Below, in pieces: positions 38,125 through 47,172 of a stretch of 64,000 bases of DNA. Positions within the stretch are counted from its first letter, which is position 1, and the number at the start of each line of letters is the position of its first letter. Source of the DNA: Hyaloraphidium curvatum (taxonomy: Eukaryota > Monoblepharomycota > Hyaloraphidiomycetes > Hyaloraphidiales > Hyaloraphidiaceae); the NCBI GenBank assembly GCA_025558095.1, contig JAIVFI010000033.1, positions 1 to 64,000 on the forward strand, written 5' to 3'. A program made the position numbers and the translations under genes. The notes under the pieces were generated by a model. The model worked only from the letters and a program-made list of their open reading frames with translations. It did not search any database and had not been told where the DNA came from.

Positions 38125-39233
38125 TCATTGGTGGATCCCGCCATTCTCCCCCGCCGCATGTCCGTTCCCGTTGGCCAGCGCCGCGGCCTCGGCGGCCTTG
38201 ACCTTCGGCAGGTCCGCGAGGTCGAACGGGGTCCCCTGGTACACCTCGTTGAGCCAGTTCCCGAAGAACAGGAACCCGTGGCTCCTCCACCGGTTCGGCG
38301 GCGTCCTCTTGGGGTCGTCCCCCGGGTAGTAGTTCGCCGGCAGGGCGATGTCCTTCCCCTGGTCCGCGTCCCGGCGGTACTCGTCCCCCAGCGTGTTCCA
38401 GTCGTACTCGAGGTGGTTGAAAACGTACACGTCCTTGGTCACCGCGTCGACGACGGCGCCGACGCCCGTCTGCTCCGACTCGAACAGCACGCGCAGGCGG
38501 GGCACGCGGTCCAGGTCCTCCCGGCGCACCTCGGTGTGCCGCGACACGGGGACCGGCACCTCGTCGTCGAACCCGCGGAGCAGCGGGTCCGCGGGGTCCA
38601 GCACGCGGTGGGAAAACACCCCGAACGCCTTTGCGGGGAGCGGGTGCTTGGGGATCCCAAAGTGGTGGTACAGCCCCGCCTGCGCGCCCCAGCAGATGAA
38701 CAGGGTGCGGAACACCGACGTGCGCGCCCAGTCCATGATGTCCGCGAGCTCGGGCCAGTACTGTACCTCCTCGAACCTCATGTGCTCCACCGGCGCGCCC
38801 GTGACGATCAGGCCGTCGAAGCGCATGTGGCGGACCTGTGCCCAGGGCTTGTAGAAGGCGGCCATGTGTTCGGGAGGGGTGTTGCGGGGGACGTAGCTGC
38901 CCGTGGCGACGAGGGTCACCTCGACCTGCAGCGGGCCGGCGCCGAGGACGCGGGCCAGCTGCGTCTCGGTGGGCGCTTTCAGCGGCATCAGGTTGACTGG
39001 AAGTCGTAAAGCAGATGGCAAACAGTCCAAATAAGATGAAATCGAGGCAAATGTCGGGGACAGCGGGGTATCAAGGTCAGCGGAGACCGACAGCCGGCCC
39101 GGCCGCACCCACGGATGGCGATCCTCATCGGCCTGATGTCCTGCCGCACCGCATGCCGCTCGCCCATCACCACCACGCCCTCCTGCTCCAGCACGCGCGC
39201 CGCGGGCAGGTCGTCGGGCACCTTGATCGGCAT
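38125..39233 (-). CDS. metA-like: MetA-family homoserine O-acyltransferase (probably O-acetyltransferase)
   Basis: This enzyme acylates homoserine, the first committed step of methionine synthesis. Exons 39233-39113 and 38996-38125 (116-base intron, phase 1) give 330 residues. The N-terminus [20 protein letters not shown] and [19 protein letters not shown] match MetA. The catalytic residues fall at canonical numbers: Cys142 (FICWGAQAG), His235 and Glu237 (NHLEYDW). Position 111, which in MetA enzymes separates succinyl-CoA users (Gly) from acetyl-CoA users (Glu), is Glu ([12 protein letters not shown]), so O-acetyl-homoserine is the likely product. Fungi normally use the unrelated alpha/beta-hydrolase Met2/MetX for this step, so a bacterial-type MetA with a spliceosomal intron is notable. 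No targeting sequence is visible, so it is probably cytosolic. Confidence 0.92.
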
Positions 39234-39605
39234 CGCGGGCGCCGGGGCCGGGGAGCGCGGAGGGAGGTGGGGAGGGAGCGGGGGGGCCGGGGAGCGGGCC
39301 GGCCCGCGCGGGGGCGAAAAAGGGCGGTTAAAGAAGAGGGCGCCGCGGGCCGGGAACGGCGGAGCGGCTGGCAGAGGTGCGCGGTGTTCCGGGGTCTGTT
39401 TGGAAAATCCCAGCGGCGCGGTTGAAGCTGTCCGCCAGATCTCCATTCGGCACCCCTGCAGCACAGCCTTTTGCAAGGAACACGCGACATACAGCACGGA
39501 CTAATAACAGGTGTATGATCAGCTTTGAATGCAGCCGACCAGGTGGCCTGCCAGCGTCCATCATTGCCCATTCCGTGGGAGCCAAGGTGGCAAATTTGCG
39601 ACGCA

Positions 39606-40532
39606 TCAGATCCGCTGATCCGTCTCCTCGACCACCTCCCTGCCCTCGAAGAAGCAGAGCTGCGCCCTCTGCGTCCTCTCCGGGGTCCTCAGCCCCCCGC
39701 ACACGAACCTCGCCGCCTCCCTCGGCGCCCGGTCCCCCTCCGCGCACTCGATCAGCATCGCGACCAATTTCCAGCCCGTCTGCGCGACCACAGAGGCCTG
39801 CGCGGACCCCAGGAATGTCAGGCGGGGCGACATCCAGTTCGCGGGGTCCCGGGCGAGCGTGGCCTTGAGGTCCAGCGCGAAGCCGCCGCTGTGGCAGCTG
39901 TCCGTCACGACAAACACCTCGCCGCAGCATCGTGCGAGCAGGGCTGCGATATCGGCGCCGCCCGTTGCGCCGTACGAGCCCAGCGACCAGTGCGAGTTGC
40001 CGTCCGCGGGGTGCCCGTGCCCTCCCAAGTAGAGGAACAGAACCTGCCCCGGTCCCACCGTCTCGACGCAGTCGGCCAGGGTCGCCAGGATCGCCCGCGA
40101 GGTACACTGCCGCTCCAGTAGCATGTACACGTTCTCCTGCGGTATGCCGTGCCGCCGCATCAGCCCTTCGACGAAGCGGATGTCGTTCCGCTGCGCCGGG
40201 TCCGCGGGGCCGGCGAGGCACGCCACGTAGACGAAGATGTCCTTGCCCTTGCGCCCTCCGAAAAAGCCACTGCGGTCGCCCAGGGCCGCGTCGGGACAGG
40301 GGCACGTCCGGACGCAGCGCTTCCGCCCCCTGCACGCCGCGGTGCCGCAACCCCCCGGCCCGTCCGCGGGGTGCTTCCCGCGACAGGCGGGATGGGCGTG
40401 TCCGGGACAGCCCGGGCAGTCGGCCACGCAGAGGTCCAGCCCGCGGCACGGCTCGTTGCCGCAGCCCTTCTTGCCGTCTACAGGGTGGTCGCCGCGGCAT
40501 AACGGGCTCGCGGTGCCGTTCACCGGGGCCAT
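39606..40532 (-). CDS. Caspase-like (peptidase C14) protein with doubled Cys-rich prodomain
   Basis: A 308-residue single-exon protein. Residues about 12-80 hold two tandem Cys-rich units of about 38 residues (CRGDHPVDGKKGCG; CRGKHPADGPGGCG, each followed by CRG...C...C), probably zinc-binding. The C-terminal part is a caspase-type p20 domain: KGKDIFVYVACLAGP strand, catalytic His172 in LYLGGHGHPADG, and catalytic Cys213 in FVVTDSCHSGGF. Family members cleave after Asp (caspases) or Arg/Lys (metacaspases). The specificity pocket could not be assigned, and no clear p10 subunit was recognised. It shares a 203-base upstream region with the divergent MYND gene. Confidence 0.8.
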   Translation of the reverse strand: MAPVNGTASPLCRGDHPVDGKKGCGNEPCRGLDLCVADCPGCPGHAHPACRGKHPADGPGGCGTAACRGRKRCVRTCPCPDAALGDRSGFFGGRKGKDIFVYVACLAGPADPAQRNDIRFVEGLMRRHGIPQENVYMLLERQCTSRAILATLADCVETVGPGQVLFLYLGGHGHPADGNSHWSLGSYGATGGADIAALLARCCGEVFVVTDSCHSGGFALDLKATLARDPANWMSPRLTFLGSAQASVVAQTGWKLVAMLIECAEGDRAPREAARFVCGGLRTPERTQRAQLCFFEGREVVEETDQRI

Positions 40533-40735
40533 GTTAGCCCGCGACGGGTTTCAGGAGCTAGAGGAATCAGTCCACGGAAGGTTTACGGAAGCGCAGTTGG
40601 AGGGTCTAGCGCGGAGGGAGAGCGTTGGTCGCCGCGTTCGACGCGACTCCTATCTCCGCGCTGTCCCCCACGGCGATTATCGCGTCCTCGGACCACCATC
40701 GCTATCCTTCAAACAGCAGTCCATCCATTATCGTT
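40533..40735. promoter_or_regulatory. Shared upstream region of caspase-like and MYND genes
   Basis: 203 bases between divergent start codons, necessarily holding both promoters. No specific element was recognised. Confidence 0.4.
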
Positions 40736-42073
40736 ATGCCGACCCAGGACGAGCCCGATGAGCCGGAGCGCGAGGACCCCGACGCCGAGAACATATTCTC
40801 CACTCTCAACGCGATGATGGGGCTCTTCATGAACGGCAGCGCCTATTCGCAGGCAATGGGCGAGATGCTGCTGGACGAGGTGGAATCAGGCCGCAGGGAG
40901 AGGCGCAAGGGCGATGCGAGCCCCGTGGCCGTGGACGCGTCACCGCTCCCGGAAATCGCGGTGCCCGGATTGGCGGGCTCGGACTGGGAGGCCCTAGACG
41001 CCAAGAAGCTGGCCGACACCGTCGTCGCCGCCTTGGCCGAGTGCGTGTCGCTGTACCCAAAGACCCTGGGGAGGCTGGCAACGCCGCCGGACGACGACTC
41101 GCTGCTGCGGAGGGCCGAAGCGTACGGCCACCGCCTCGCCCTGGCCTATGCCCCGCTGGCCTACCTCTGCTCCCCATCGGATCAGTCACACGACGACGCC
41201 CTCAAACCCTTCATCGACCCCGTGCCCGCCGCCCCCTGCCCCGCGATCGCATTCGCCGCGATCGCCGGCCTCGTCTTCCCCCGCGCCTTCCCCCTCCTGC
41301 GCCGCCTCGTCTCGGACTTCATCGACCCATCCCGCCGCGAGGCCTGGCGCGCGATCGACGTGACCGACGTCGATTTCGCCCAGCGCATGCCCCCCGCGAT
41401 GCCCGCGTCCACGACCAAGTTCATCGAGCACCACTGGCCCGCCGCCTCGCGCGCCCTGGCCATGCTTTCCCTCCTGTCGACCTCGCGTCCCGCCCGCCGT
41501 CGCCTGGCCTCGGACACCCTCCTCCTCGATAATGCGATTGTGGCCTCGTACTGCGGACCCCGCATCTGGCAGCACGCCTACCTCGACCCCTCCCTCTCAC
41601 GCGCGACGGAAGCCGACCAGCTCGCCATGCGCTCCGAGCTCCTCGCCATCTTCTCCCCCGCCCGCCGCGCGCTCCTCGAATCCCCCTCGGCATGGCGCGA
41701 CCACGCCAAGGGGCTCAACTCTGCCGCCGCCTCCTTCGGCGCCAACATGTCCTCCCTCGCGCGCCAGCCGCGGTGCCACCCGGCCCTCGCGCAGGCCATC
41801 GAGGACGGTCTAACCCTTCTCGGCACCGTGCGCCGGGGCGGCCCGCTGGGCTGGATGCCACGGATGCCCGAAGGCGAGCTCGGCGCGGCGCGCAAGGGGG
41901 CCAAGGCCGAGGGCAGCGTGCCCGACCCGTGCGACGCGTGCGGCAAGGGGGAGGCGGGGAACAGGTGCTCCAGGTGCAGGGTGGCAAGGTACTGCACGGC
42001 CGAGTGCCAGAAGATGGCGTGGGGGGGCCACAAGGTCGCGTGCAGGGAGCCGAGGAAGCTGATCACGCCGTGA
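40736..42073 (+). CDS. MYND zinc-finger protein
   Basis: A 445-residue single-exon protein. The C-terminal MYND finger (residues about 398-437) is complete: CDACGKGEAGNRCSRCRVAR, then YCTAECQKMAWGGHKVAC. MYND fingers bind Pro-rich peptides. The preceding 390 residues are an acidic N-terminus followed by an Ala/Leu-rich helical region with no recognised domain, and SET-domain motifs are absent, so it is not an obvious methyltransferase. The ATG at 40736 starts the acidic N-terminus (MPTQDEPDEPERED). The frame extends upstream to 40625 but with less convincing sequence. Confidence 0.8.
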   Translation: MPTQDEPDEPEREDPDAENIFSTLNAMMGLFMNGSAYSQAMGEMLLDEVESGRRERRKGDASPVAVDASPLPEIAVPGLAGSDWEALDAKKLADTVVAALAECVSLYPKTLGRLATPPDDDSLLRRAEAYGHRLALAYAPLAYLCSPSDQSHDDALKPFIDPVPAAPCPAIAFAAIAGLVFPRAFPLLRRLVSDFIDPSRREAWRAIDVTDVDFAQRMPPAMPASTTKFIEHHWPAASRALAMLSLLSTSRPARRRLASDTLLLDNAIVASYCGPRIWQHAYLDPSLSRATEADQLAMRSELLAIFSPARRALLESPSAWRDHAKGLNSAAASFGANMSSLARQPRCHPALAQAIEDGLTLLGTVRRGGPLGWMPRMPEGELGAARKGAKAEGSVPDPCDACGKGEAGNRCSRCRVARYCTAECQKMAWGGHKVACREPRKLITP

Positions 42074-42258
42074 TGGACGATGGAAGGGGGGGTTGTGGGC
42101 GATGGACGTCAAGGGTAGGGCCAATAGGTATGATTCTTCGGGTACTACATAGTTGCGCCGCGCGGGTGTCCACCGTACTCAACCTCTGCTTGTCCGTTGG
42201 GCGACACAGTGTCCGAGCGCCGGTGGCGATCGCCGACGAAACCGAGTTCGAGTCCCAC

Positions 42259-42756
42259 TCAGAGGGGCAGGGTGTACTCCCCCGTCAGGTCCGCGTAGAA
42301 CTCTTCGCGGACCTGGAAGTAATCGTCCGGCTTGTACCCCGCGTCGGCCGGCACCGTGACCGAGTCCCTCGTCCCCGCGACGGCGAAGTGCTTCACCTTG
42401 GCCTCGAGCCCCAGCGTCGCCTTGCCGCCGTCGACCTCGAACTTGGTCACCTCGACGCCCTCGCGGAAGGACGACACGGGCACCATGCTCCTCGTGGTCC
42501 ACCCCTCGACGGCCAGTCCGGGGGTCCCGAGCTCCGGCGCGATGTACCGCAGCTTCGCGGCGACCGTGGCCGCGGTGTCGTCCGCCTCCAGGGGGGCGGA
42601 GAAGCCCACGGCCATGCCCTTGGCGCCGTACGAGACGGGCTTGCCGCCGCCGTGCGCGGGGTGCGCAGTCAGGGCGAGCGTCTGGGACGCCGGGAAGGTC
42701 TTGTTGGGGAGGGAGGCGAGCCACGCCCGGGCGGCGTCGGCGGCGGCGGCAGACAT
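42259..42756 (-). CDS. Hypothetical soluble protein
   Basis: A 165-residue single-exon protein starting MSAAAADAARAWLASLPNK. It has a beta-rich look (PVSYGAKGMAVGF; RSMVPVSSFREGVEVTKFEV; HFAVAGTRDSVTVPADAGYK), no Cys clusters, no signal peptide and no membrane segment. Composition and strand-like periodicity support real coding. No family is recognised. It lies 186 bases from the MYND gene's stop, convergent with it. Confidence 0.65.
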   Translation of the reverse strand: MSAAAADAARAWLASLPNKTFPASQTLALTAHPAHGGGKPVSYGAKGMAVGFSAPLEADDTAATVAAKLRYIAPELGTPGLAVEGWTTRSMVPVSSFREGVEVTKFEVDGGKATLGLEAKVKHFAVAGTRDSVTVPADAGYKPDDYFQVREEFYADLTGEYTLPL

Positions 42757-42926
42757 GGTTCGGAGGCGATTTGCGGTGCGATGCGGAAGGAATGCGGCTC
42801 GAATGCGGTTCTGCAGCGAGATGTGCGGTGGCGGGCAGGGCCCTGAGCGACTTCTTGTATTTGCCCTTGACCGTGGCTGAGCACCACGCTTTCCTAAGCA
42901 GATCCAAGTGGGAGGCCCACGATCCA

Positions 42927-43608
42927 TCAGACGACCGCGGCGCCCACAGGCACCTCCGTCTGCTGCGTCGGGGCCCGCCGCGACTTTCCAGCTTGCCAAC
43001 TGCCCAGCATTCTCAGCCATTCGTACCCCTCCGACTGAATGTCCAGGGAGACGATCCGCTTGATCTTGCCGTCGGCGTTGAAGACGAGGCTGAGGAAGGA
43101 CGTCGGAGGCCCTGGGAAAGCGTCGTGAATGGGGACGATCTTTCCCGCCACCGCGGGGGTGTGCACCTTGCCGCCCACGACGTCGAGACCTTGCAGGCCC
43201 AGGGAGAACCACTCCCGTATGACGTGTGCGATCGGATCTGTGGATGCTTCGCAGCTTAGCATCCATCGTTAACTCACTTCGGGTTCGGGAGCGGCACAGA
43301 CCTTTCCCGATGAGGCCATTTCCCGACGAGCCGTAGTGCTCGGCTGCAGGTACAGAACCGGGAAAAGATCAGAAGCAGAAGCGGGCATGGCCATGGACCC
43401 ACCGTCGTCGGCGAGCAGCTCCGCAAACGCCTCCGGCCCCTTCTCCAGCGCCGTGCGCACCCTTTCGAACCCCCTCCTTCGCAGCAGGATGTCCGTCGGG
43501 GGGAACCTGCGAGACCTTGGCCTTGTGCTCGCGCAGGGCGTCCGCCCATTTCCTTGTGCCCAGCGCGTCCGGGAATGCCTTGATCTCGTCCTTGAGCGCG
43601 TTGCTCAT
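42927..43608 (-). pseudogene. Probably broken NTF2/SnoaL-like protein gene
   Basis: Three protein-like blocks lie on the minus strand in different frames. The first is MSNALKDEIKAFPDALGTRK (from 43608). The second is RRFPPTDILLRRRGFERVRT then ALEKGPEAFAELLADDGG (about 43520-43390). The third is DPIAHVIREWFSLGLQGLDV then GKIVPIHDAFPGPPTSFLSL (43250-42927). The order resembles a SnoaL/NTF2-like small fold. Every AG between blocks one and two sits in phase 2, while the only GT donors are in phase 0, so splicing cannot join them without a frameshift. The second junction is also unresolved. It may be a pseudogene, or a gene with unusual introns or a sequencing error. Confidence 0.45.
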
Positions 43609-43851
43609 GCGGCCGAGCCGAGCTGCGTGCCGCGTCAGCGACCTGAAACACGACATGACAGCAAACGGAGCCCACCCCAGCAATCCGCATTCAGACCACG
43701 CGGGCAACAATGGTGCACGTGGAATGAACAGCTTTGTCAGGGTCCAGACTCGTTTCGCCGAGGTCGAGTCGGTGGCGGAGATCGGGATGGTGGGAGACGG
43801 CGGGGACCGAGTGCGGAATGTTCGAGCGCCGCCCGCGCTCACCCCACTCCG

Positions 43852-44687
43852 ATCCCATAGCGGTCGGCTGCAAGCGCATCTGCGTGGACACCAACTACTA
43901 CGAGACCTGTGGGCCCCCTGTTACCGCCGCAGGGATGCCTCCCTGACTCGCTTGTGGCCGCAGACAACCTCCCCCACGTCAAGCTCGTTTCGGTCAAATC
44001 CAACGCCATCACCGACGTCGGCGGCCCCTCGGGCCTGATCACCCTGGCCGACGGCACCACCTACGGCCCCTTCGACGTGATCGTCTCCGCGACGGGCTTC
44101 GACGCCCTCACCGGCGCCATCATGCGGATCAACATCACCGGCCGGGACGGGCTGACGATCAAGGAGGCGTGGGAGGCAGGGCCGGTCAACTACCTTGGCC
44201 TTTTCGTCCGCGGGTTCCACAACATGTTTATCGTCACGGTGGGTTCTGGGCGGGGATGCGGGCCGGCGTGCGGGTGCTGATTGGCGCGCGCGCTGGACGG
44301 CAGGGTCCCGGATCCCCTGGCGTGCTCACCTGCATGATCAACTCGATCGAGCATCACTCGGAATGGATCCTCAGCAGGTGCATCCTCGACATGGAACGCG
44401 ACGGTGTTGCGCGGATCGAGGCGACACAGGAGGCCCAGGACGGCTGGGTCGGCCACGTGAACGCCGTCGCGGACGGGACCCTGTTCCGGTCGTGCGCGAG
44501 CTGGCATTTAGGGGCCAACGTAGCAGGCAAGCCGAGGGTCTTTAGTGGGTGCTCATCCCGCCTGCGATGGAAGTGAATTTGACTCGACTCGCGATCAGTG
44601 CCCCTGATCGGGCTTCCGGACTACGTCGTGCGGTGTGCCGAGGTGCAGGAGAACGGGTACAAATGCCTCGAGCTGACTGCCGCCTAG
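43852..44687 (+). pseudogene. 5'-truncated Baeyer-Villiger monooxygenase
   Basis: The C-terminal half of a flavin Baeyer-Villiger monooxygenase. Readable exons are about 43852-43908 (CKRICVDTNYYET), 43964-44238, 44304-44544 and 44599-44687, with introns of 55, 65 and 54 bases in consistent phases. Seen: YGPFDVIVSATGFDALTGA (the ATG FAD/NADP motif), EAGPVNYLGLFVRGFHNMF, GPGSPGVLTCMINSIEHHSE, NAVADGTLFRSCASW, LGANVAGKPRVF and the usual C-terminus PDYVVRCAEVQENGYK. The FAD-binding GxGxxG domain and the FxGxxxHxxxW signature are absent. Upstream sequence is occupied by the opposite-strand relic at 42927-43608, so the gene lost its 5' half. The splice sites of the remaining part are intact, suggesting recent loss. 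It differs clearly from the full-length enzyme at 60819-63050. Confidence 0.75.
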
Positions 44688-44748
44688 AATGTTTCCGTTG
44701 CGCAATAGATCTCACAGCCTCAAAACCACCGCAGTTTGCAAGATGTTG

Positions 44749-44808
44749 ATCCGGCGCCGCCGAAGCGCGAGTAGGCGAAGGCAACCTATGACTGGAGGCA
44801 ATGAAAAA
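44749..44808. repeat. Direct repeat B, upstream copy
   Basis: About 60 bases (ATCCGGCGCCGCCGAAG, then GGAGGCAATGAAAA) matching 45342-45403 with small differences. In the downstream copy this sequence is the 5' flank of the membrane protein gene at 45457. Confidence 0.7.
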
Positions 44809-44896
44809 GCCGAGCAACTACCGGGGCCTCAAAAAGCTTACACTAGGCAACGGCAATGACGGTATGGGCTAGGCCGGGTTGGGAGACGCGCAGCCA

Positions 44897-45139
44897 GGGG
44901 GTGTACCGGACCATGCAGAGCATAAGCCCGGCAACTGGGTGACGCGGCGGCGCCGGGTGCGCGCGCGATCGGCGGGACGGGCTGTTGTTGATAGTGTCGA
45001 AGAATCGATGGCTTTTGTAGGACTGTAGCTCGATGCCACCAGGTGGCGCATCTGGGATCGATGCTGGGAGCGCCGCGGCGCCCGAGCTTGCCGCTCTGGT
45101 TACACACGGCCTTTGCGCTACCTCGTGCTCGATCCGCCG
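44897..45139. repeat. Direct repeat A, upstream copy (relic of gene 3' end)
   Basis: About 243 bases matching 46908-47149 at high identity (shared runs include GCGCGATCGGCGGGACGGGC and CTACCTCGTGCTCGATCCGC). The first 50 bases correspond to the last codons of the membrane protein gene: the frame reads VYRTMQSISPATG and stop here against VYLTMQSICPATG and stop there. Together with repeat B it marks a duplicate copy from which nearly all the coding sequence is gone. Confidence 0.8.
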
Positions 45140-45341
45140 GCGAACACAATGGAAACCCCCGATGGAAGCCAAGGGCTGCCGGTGCAGGATGACAAGACCG
45201 ACCCGGGGCCGTTCCCCTCGTCCAACTTCCCCCTCTGCCTCTGCCTATGGTAGGCATCGTGGTCGCACGAGGGTTGTTCTCCGTAGAATCGTGAGGCGAC
45301 AGGGGACGTAACTCAGATCTCTATCACAGGCGCGACGAGTC

Positions 45342-45403
45342 ATCCGGCCCCGCCGAAGCCCGAGAGAAGGCAACGACCACCTAAGACCGGAGGCAATGAA
45401 AAG
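45342..45403. repeat. Direct repeat B, downstream copy
   Basis: 5' flank of the membrane protein gene starting at 45457, matching 44749-44808. About 200 bases between repeat A upstream copy and this repeat contain nothing recognisable. Confidence 0.7.
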
Positions 45404-45456
45404 ATCTTGGAACGCGCGGCAACAGCGATTACCAGGACGCTCGGCGCGGGAGACAA

Positions 45457-46953
45457 ATGGCGCTGTCCGACAAGACGGTGGACCGCACGGCCCTTGCGGC
45501 GCTCCTGCCGGAGGCGGCGTGGCTGGCCGTCCTCCCGCGGGCGCCGCCGGGCCCTGGGCCACGAGGCACGGCGGTGCGCGACCCCGCGGGGCCTGCGCGC
45601 GCCGACGCGCCGATGACCGCCCCGGTGCTGCTCGCCGGGCTGTCGGAATCCTCTCCGATCCTCGCCGCCGCCGCACGGGTGCAGCTTTTCCTGGCGCCGT
45701 TCGCGAGGCACACCATTGCGCGCAATGCTGCGTGGTTCGTCTCCTTCATCCCGCTGCTTGCCCTACCGTGGGTGTTCAACGACGGGTCTTTTGGCACAAA
45801 GGAGCTCGCCGTCGGCACCGCCACCGTGTGCTTCGGGATGCTTGGAGCTACTATGGGGCTTGCCATCTTTGCCGCCTACGGGGCGTCGCTGAGCGTGGCC
45901 CCGGATTACTCGACCCACGCGGCCGCAGGCCTGGTCCGCTGGGTCCAGATGACGAAAGGAAGGATGCCGACGGACCACGGCTTTATCGATCTCCCCCTGT
46001 CGCCCTTGCTCGAGCATCAGGACGGCGATCCGCACTGTCCGTGCAGCAAACAGTCCTGCGCGGGCGGGATTCCGGTTCGGGCCGGGTGGCTGCTCGGCTT
46101 CGAGATCGGGTTCAAGCTTTGCTACACGCTGGCAAATGTGCTCCTCATCAGCTGGACACCGCTGGCGTACCCAAATATCGCGCGTTCGGTGTGGACGACG
46201 CCGTGGCCTGCTTTCTTCGGCGCCTTATACTGGGCTGTGGGTATCTTCGCCATAGTTGCGCCCGTATGCCTCGTCAGGTTTTCCCACAACGTGGCCATGC
46301 TCCGCCTCGCGGAACGCGTTGAGTCCCATGCCATGAACCTCGCCCTGGACTCGATGCTGTCGCCCTACCGGACCGCCGCGGCTTCCGGCCCCTCACACTT
46401 CGACGCCGATGCGCTCCCGCCCCGCCCCGCCGCTTTCGACCTGTACGCCCTCTTTGCTGCGGAATGGCAGCGCCGCGTCCGCCAATTCAACGCCTCCTCC
46501 CCCATGATCGTCTCCACCTCGTGCATGCTTGTCGGCGCGATCCTGAACCCCATTTTCTGTTCCTGCATCCCGGCCCTCTACCTCATGTACATCGGCTACA
46601 ACGGCCTCATGCAGCTCATCGACCTCGTCAACGTGGCCGCGGCCAACGCGACTATCGACCGCATCCGCGGGCAGCTCCTCGACGCCCTCCGCGAACTCCG
46701 GGAGCTGCGCCGGGAGCTCGTCCGCACCGCGCCGCCCGCGCTCCTGGCCCTGCTCGACTCGGACGCCGACGCGCTGGCGCCCTTCCTGGACGTCGAGCGG
46801 TTTCGCGCGAGGCTGTTGGGGATCCCGGTGGTCTACGGCGTGGTGCGGACGCTGCTGGTGACCGTTTTCACGCTTGCCGTGGGGCTGTGGTCCATTCTGA
46901 GGGGACTGGGGGTGTACCTGACCATGCAGAGCATATGCCCGGCAACGGGGTGA
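45457..46953 (+). CDS. Polytopic membrane protein of unknown function
   Basis: A 498-residue single-exon protein with about seven hydrophobic segments (for example ARNAAWFVSFIPLLALPWVF; VCFGMLGATMGLAIFAAYGA; WPAFFGALYWAVGIFAIVAP; NPIFCSCIPALYLMYIGYNG). A Cys-containing loop (DPHCPCSKQSC) lies between helices two and three, and there is a charged helical region near the C-terminus (LLDALRELRELRRELVRTAP). No transporter or channel family is recognised. The gene is bordered on both sides by sequence repeated upstream (repeats B and A), showing that it was part of a tandem duplication whose other copy has collapsed. Confidence 0.8.
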   Translation: MALSDKTVDRTALAALLPEAAWLAVLPRAPPGPGPRGTAVRDPAGPARADAPMTAPVLLAGLSESSPILAAAARVQLFLAPFARHTIARNAAWFVSFIPLLALPWVFNDGSFGTKELAVGTATVCFGMLGATMGLAIFAAYGASLSVAPDYSTHAAAGLVRWVQMTKGRMPTDHGFIDLPLSPLLEHQDGDPHCPCSKQSCAGGIPVRAGWLLGFEIGFKLCYTLANVLLISWTPLAYPNIARSVWTTPWPAFFGALYWAVGIFAIVAPVCLVRFSHNVAMLRLAERVESHAMNLALDSMLSPYRTAAASGPSHFDADALPPRPAAFDLYALFAAEWQRRVRQFNASSPMIVSTSCMLVGAILNPIFCSCIPALYLMYIGYNGLMQLIDLVNVAAANATIDRIRGQLLDALRELRELRRELVRTAPPALLALLDSDADALAPFLDVERFRARLLGIPVVYGVVRTLLVTVFTLAVGLWSILRGLGVYLTMQSICPATG

Positions 46954-47149
46954 CGCGGCGGCCCCGGAAGTGCGCGCGATCGGCGGGACGGGCTGTTGTT
47001 GATAGCCGAGGAATCGATGGCTTTTGCGGAACTGAAGCTCGATGCCGCCAGGTGGAGCATGTGGGATCGATGCTGGGAGCGCCGCCGCGCCCGAGCTTGC
47101 CGCTCTGGTTCCACACGACCTTTGCGCTACCTCGTGCTCGATCCGCCAG
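46908..47149. repeat. Direct repeat A, downstream copy
   Basis: Covers the last 15 codons of the membrane protein gene and about 195 bases beyond its stop, matching 44897-45139. It ends about 23 bases before the stop codon of the convergent protein kinase gene. Confidence 0.8.
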
Positions 47150-47172
47150 CATTCCGCCTGCCGCCCGTCCGG

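Noticed and set aside
44749-47149. Insertion sequence or transposon bounded by repeats A and B
   Set aside because: The repeats are flanks and 3' end of a cellular-type membrane protein gene in direct order, with no transposase, terminal inverted repeats or target-site duplication seen.
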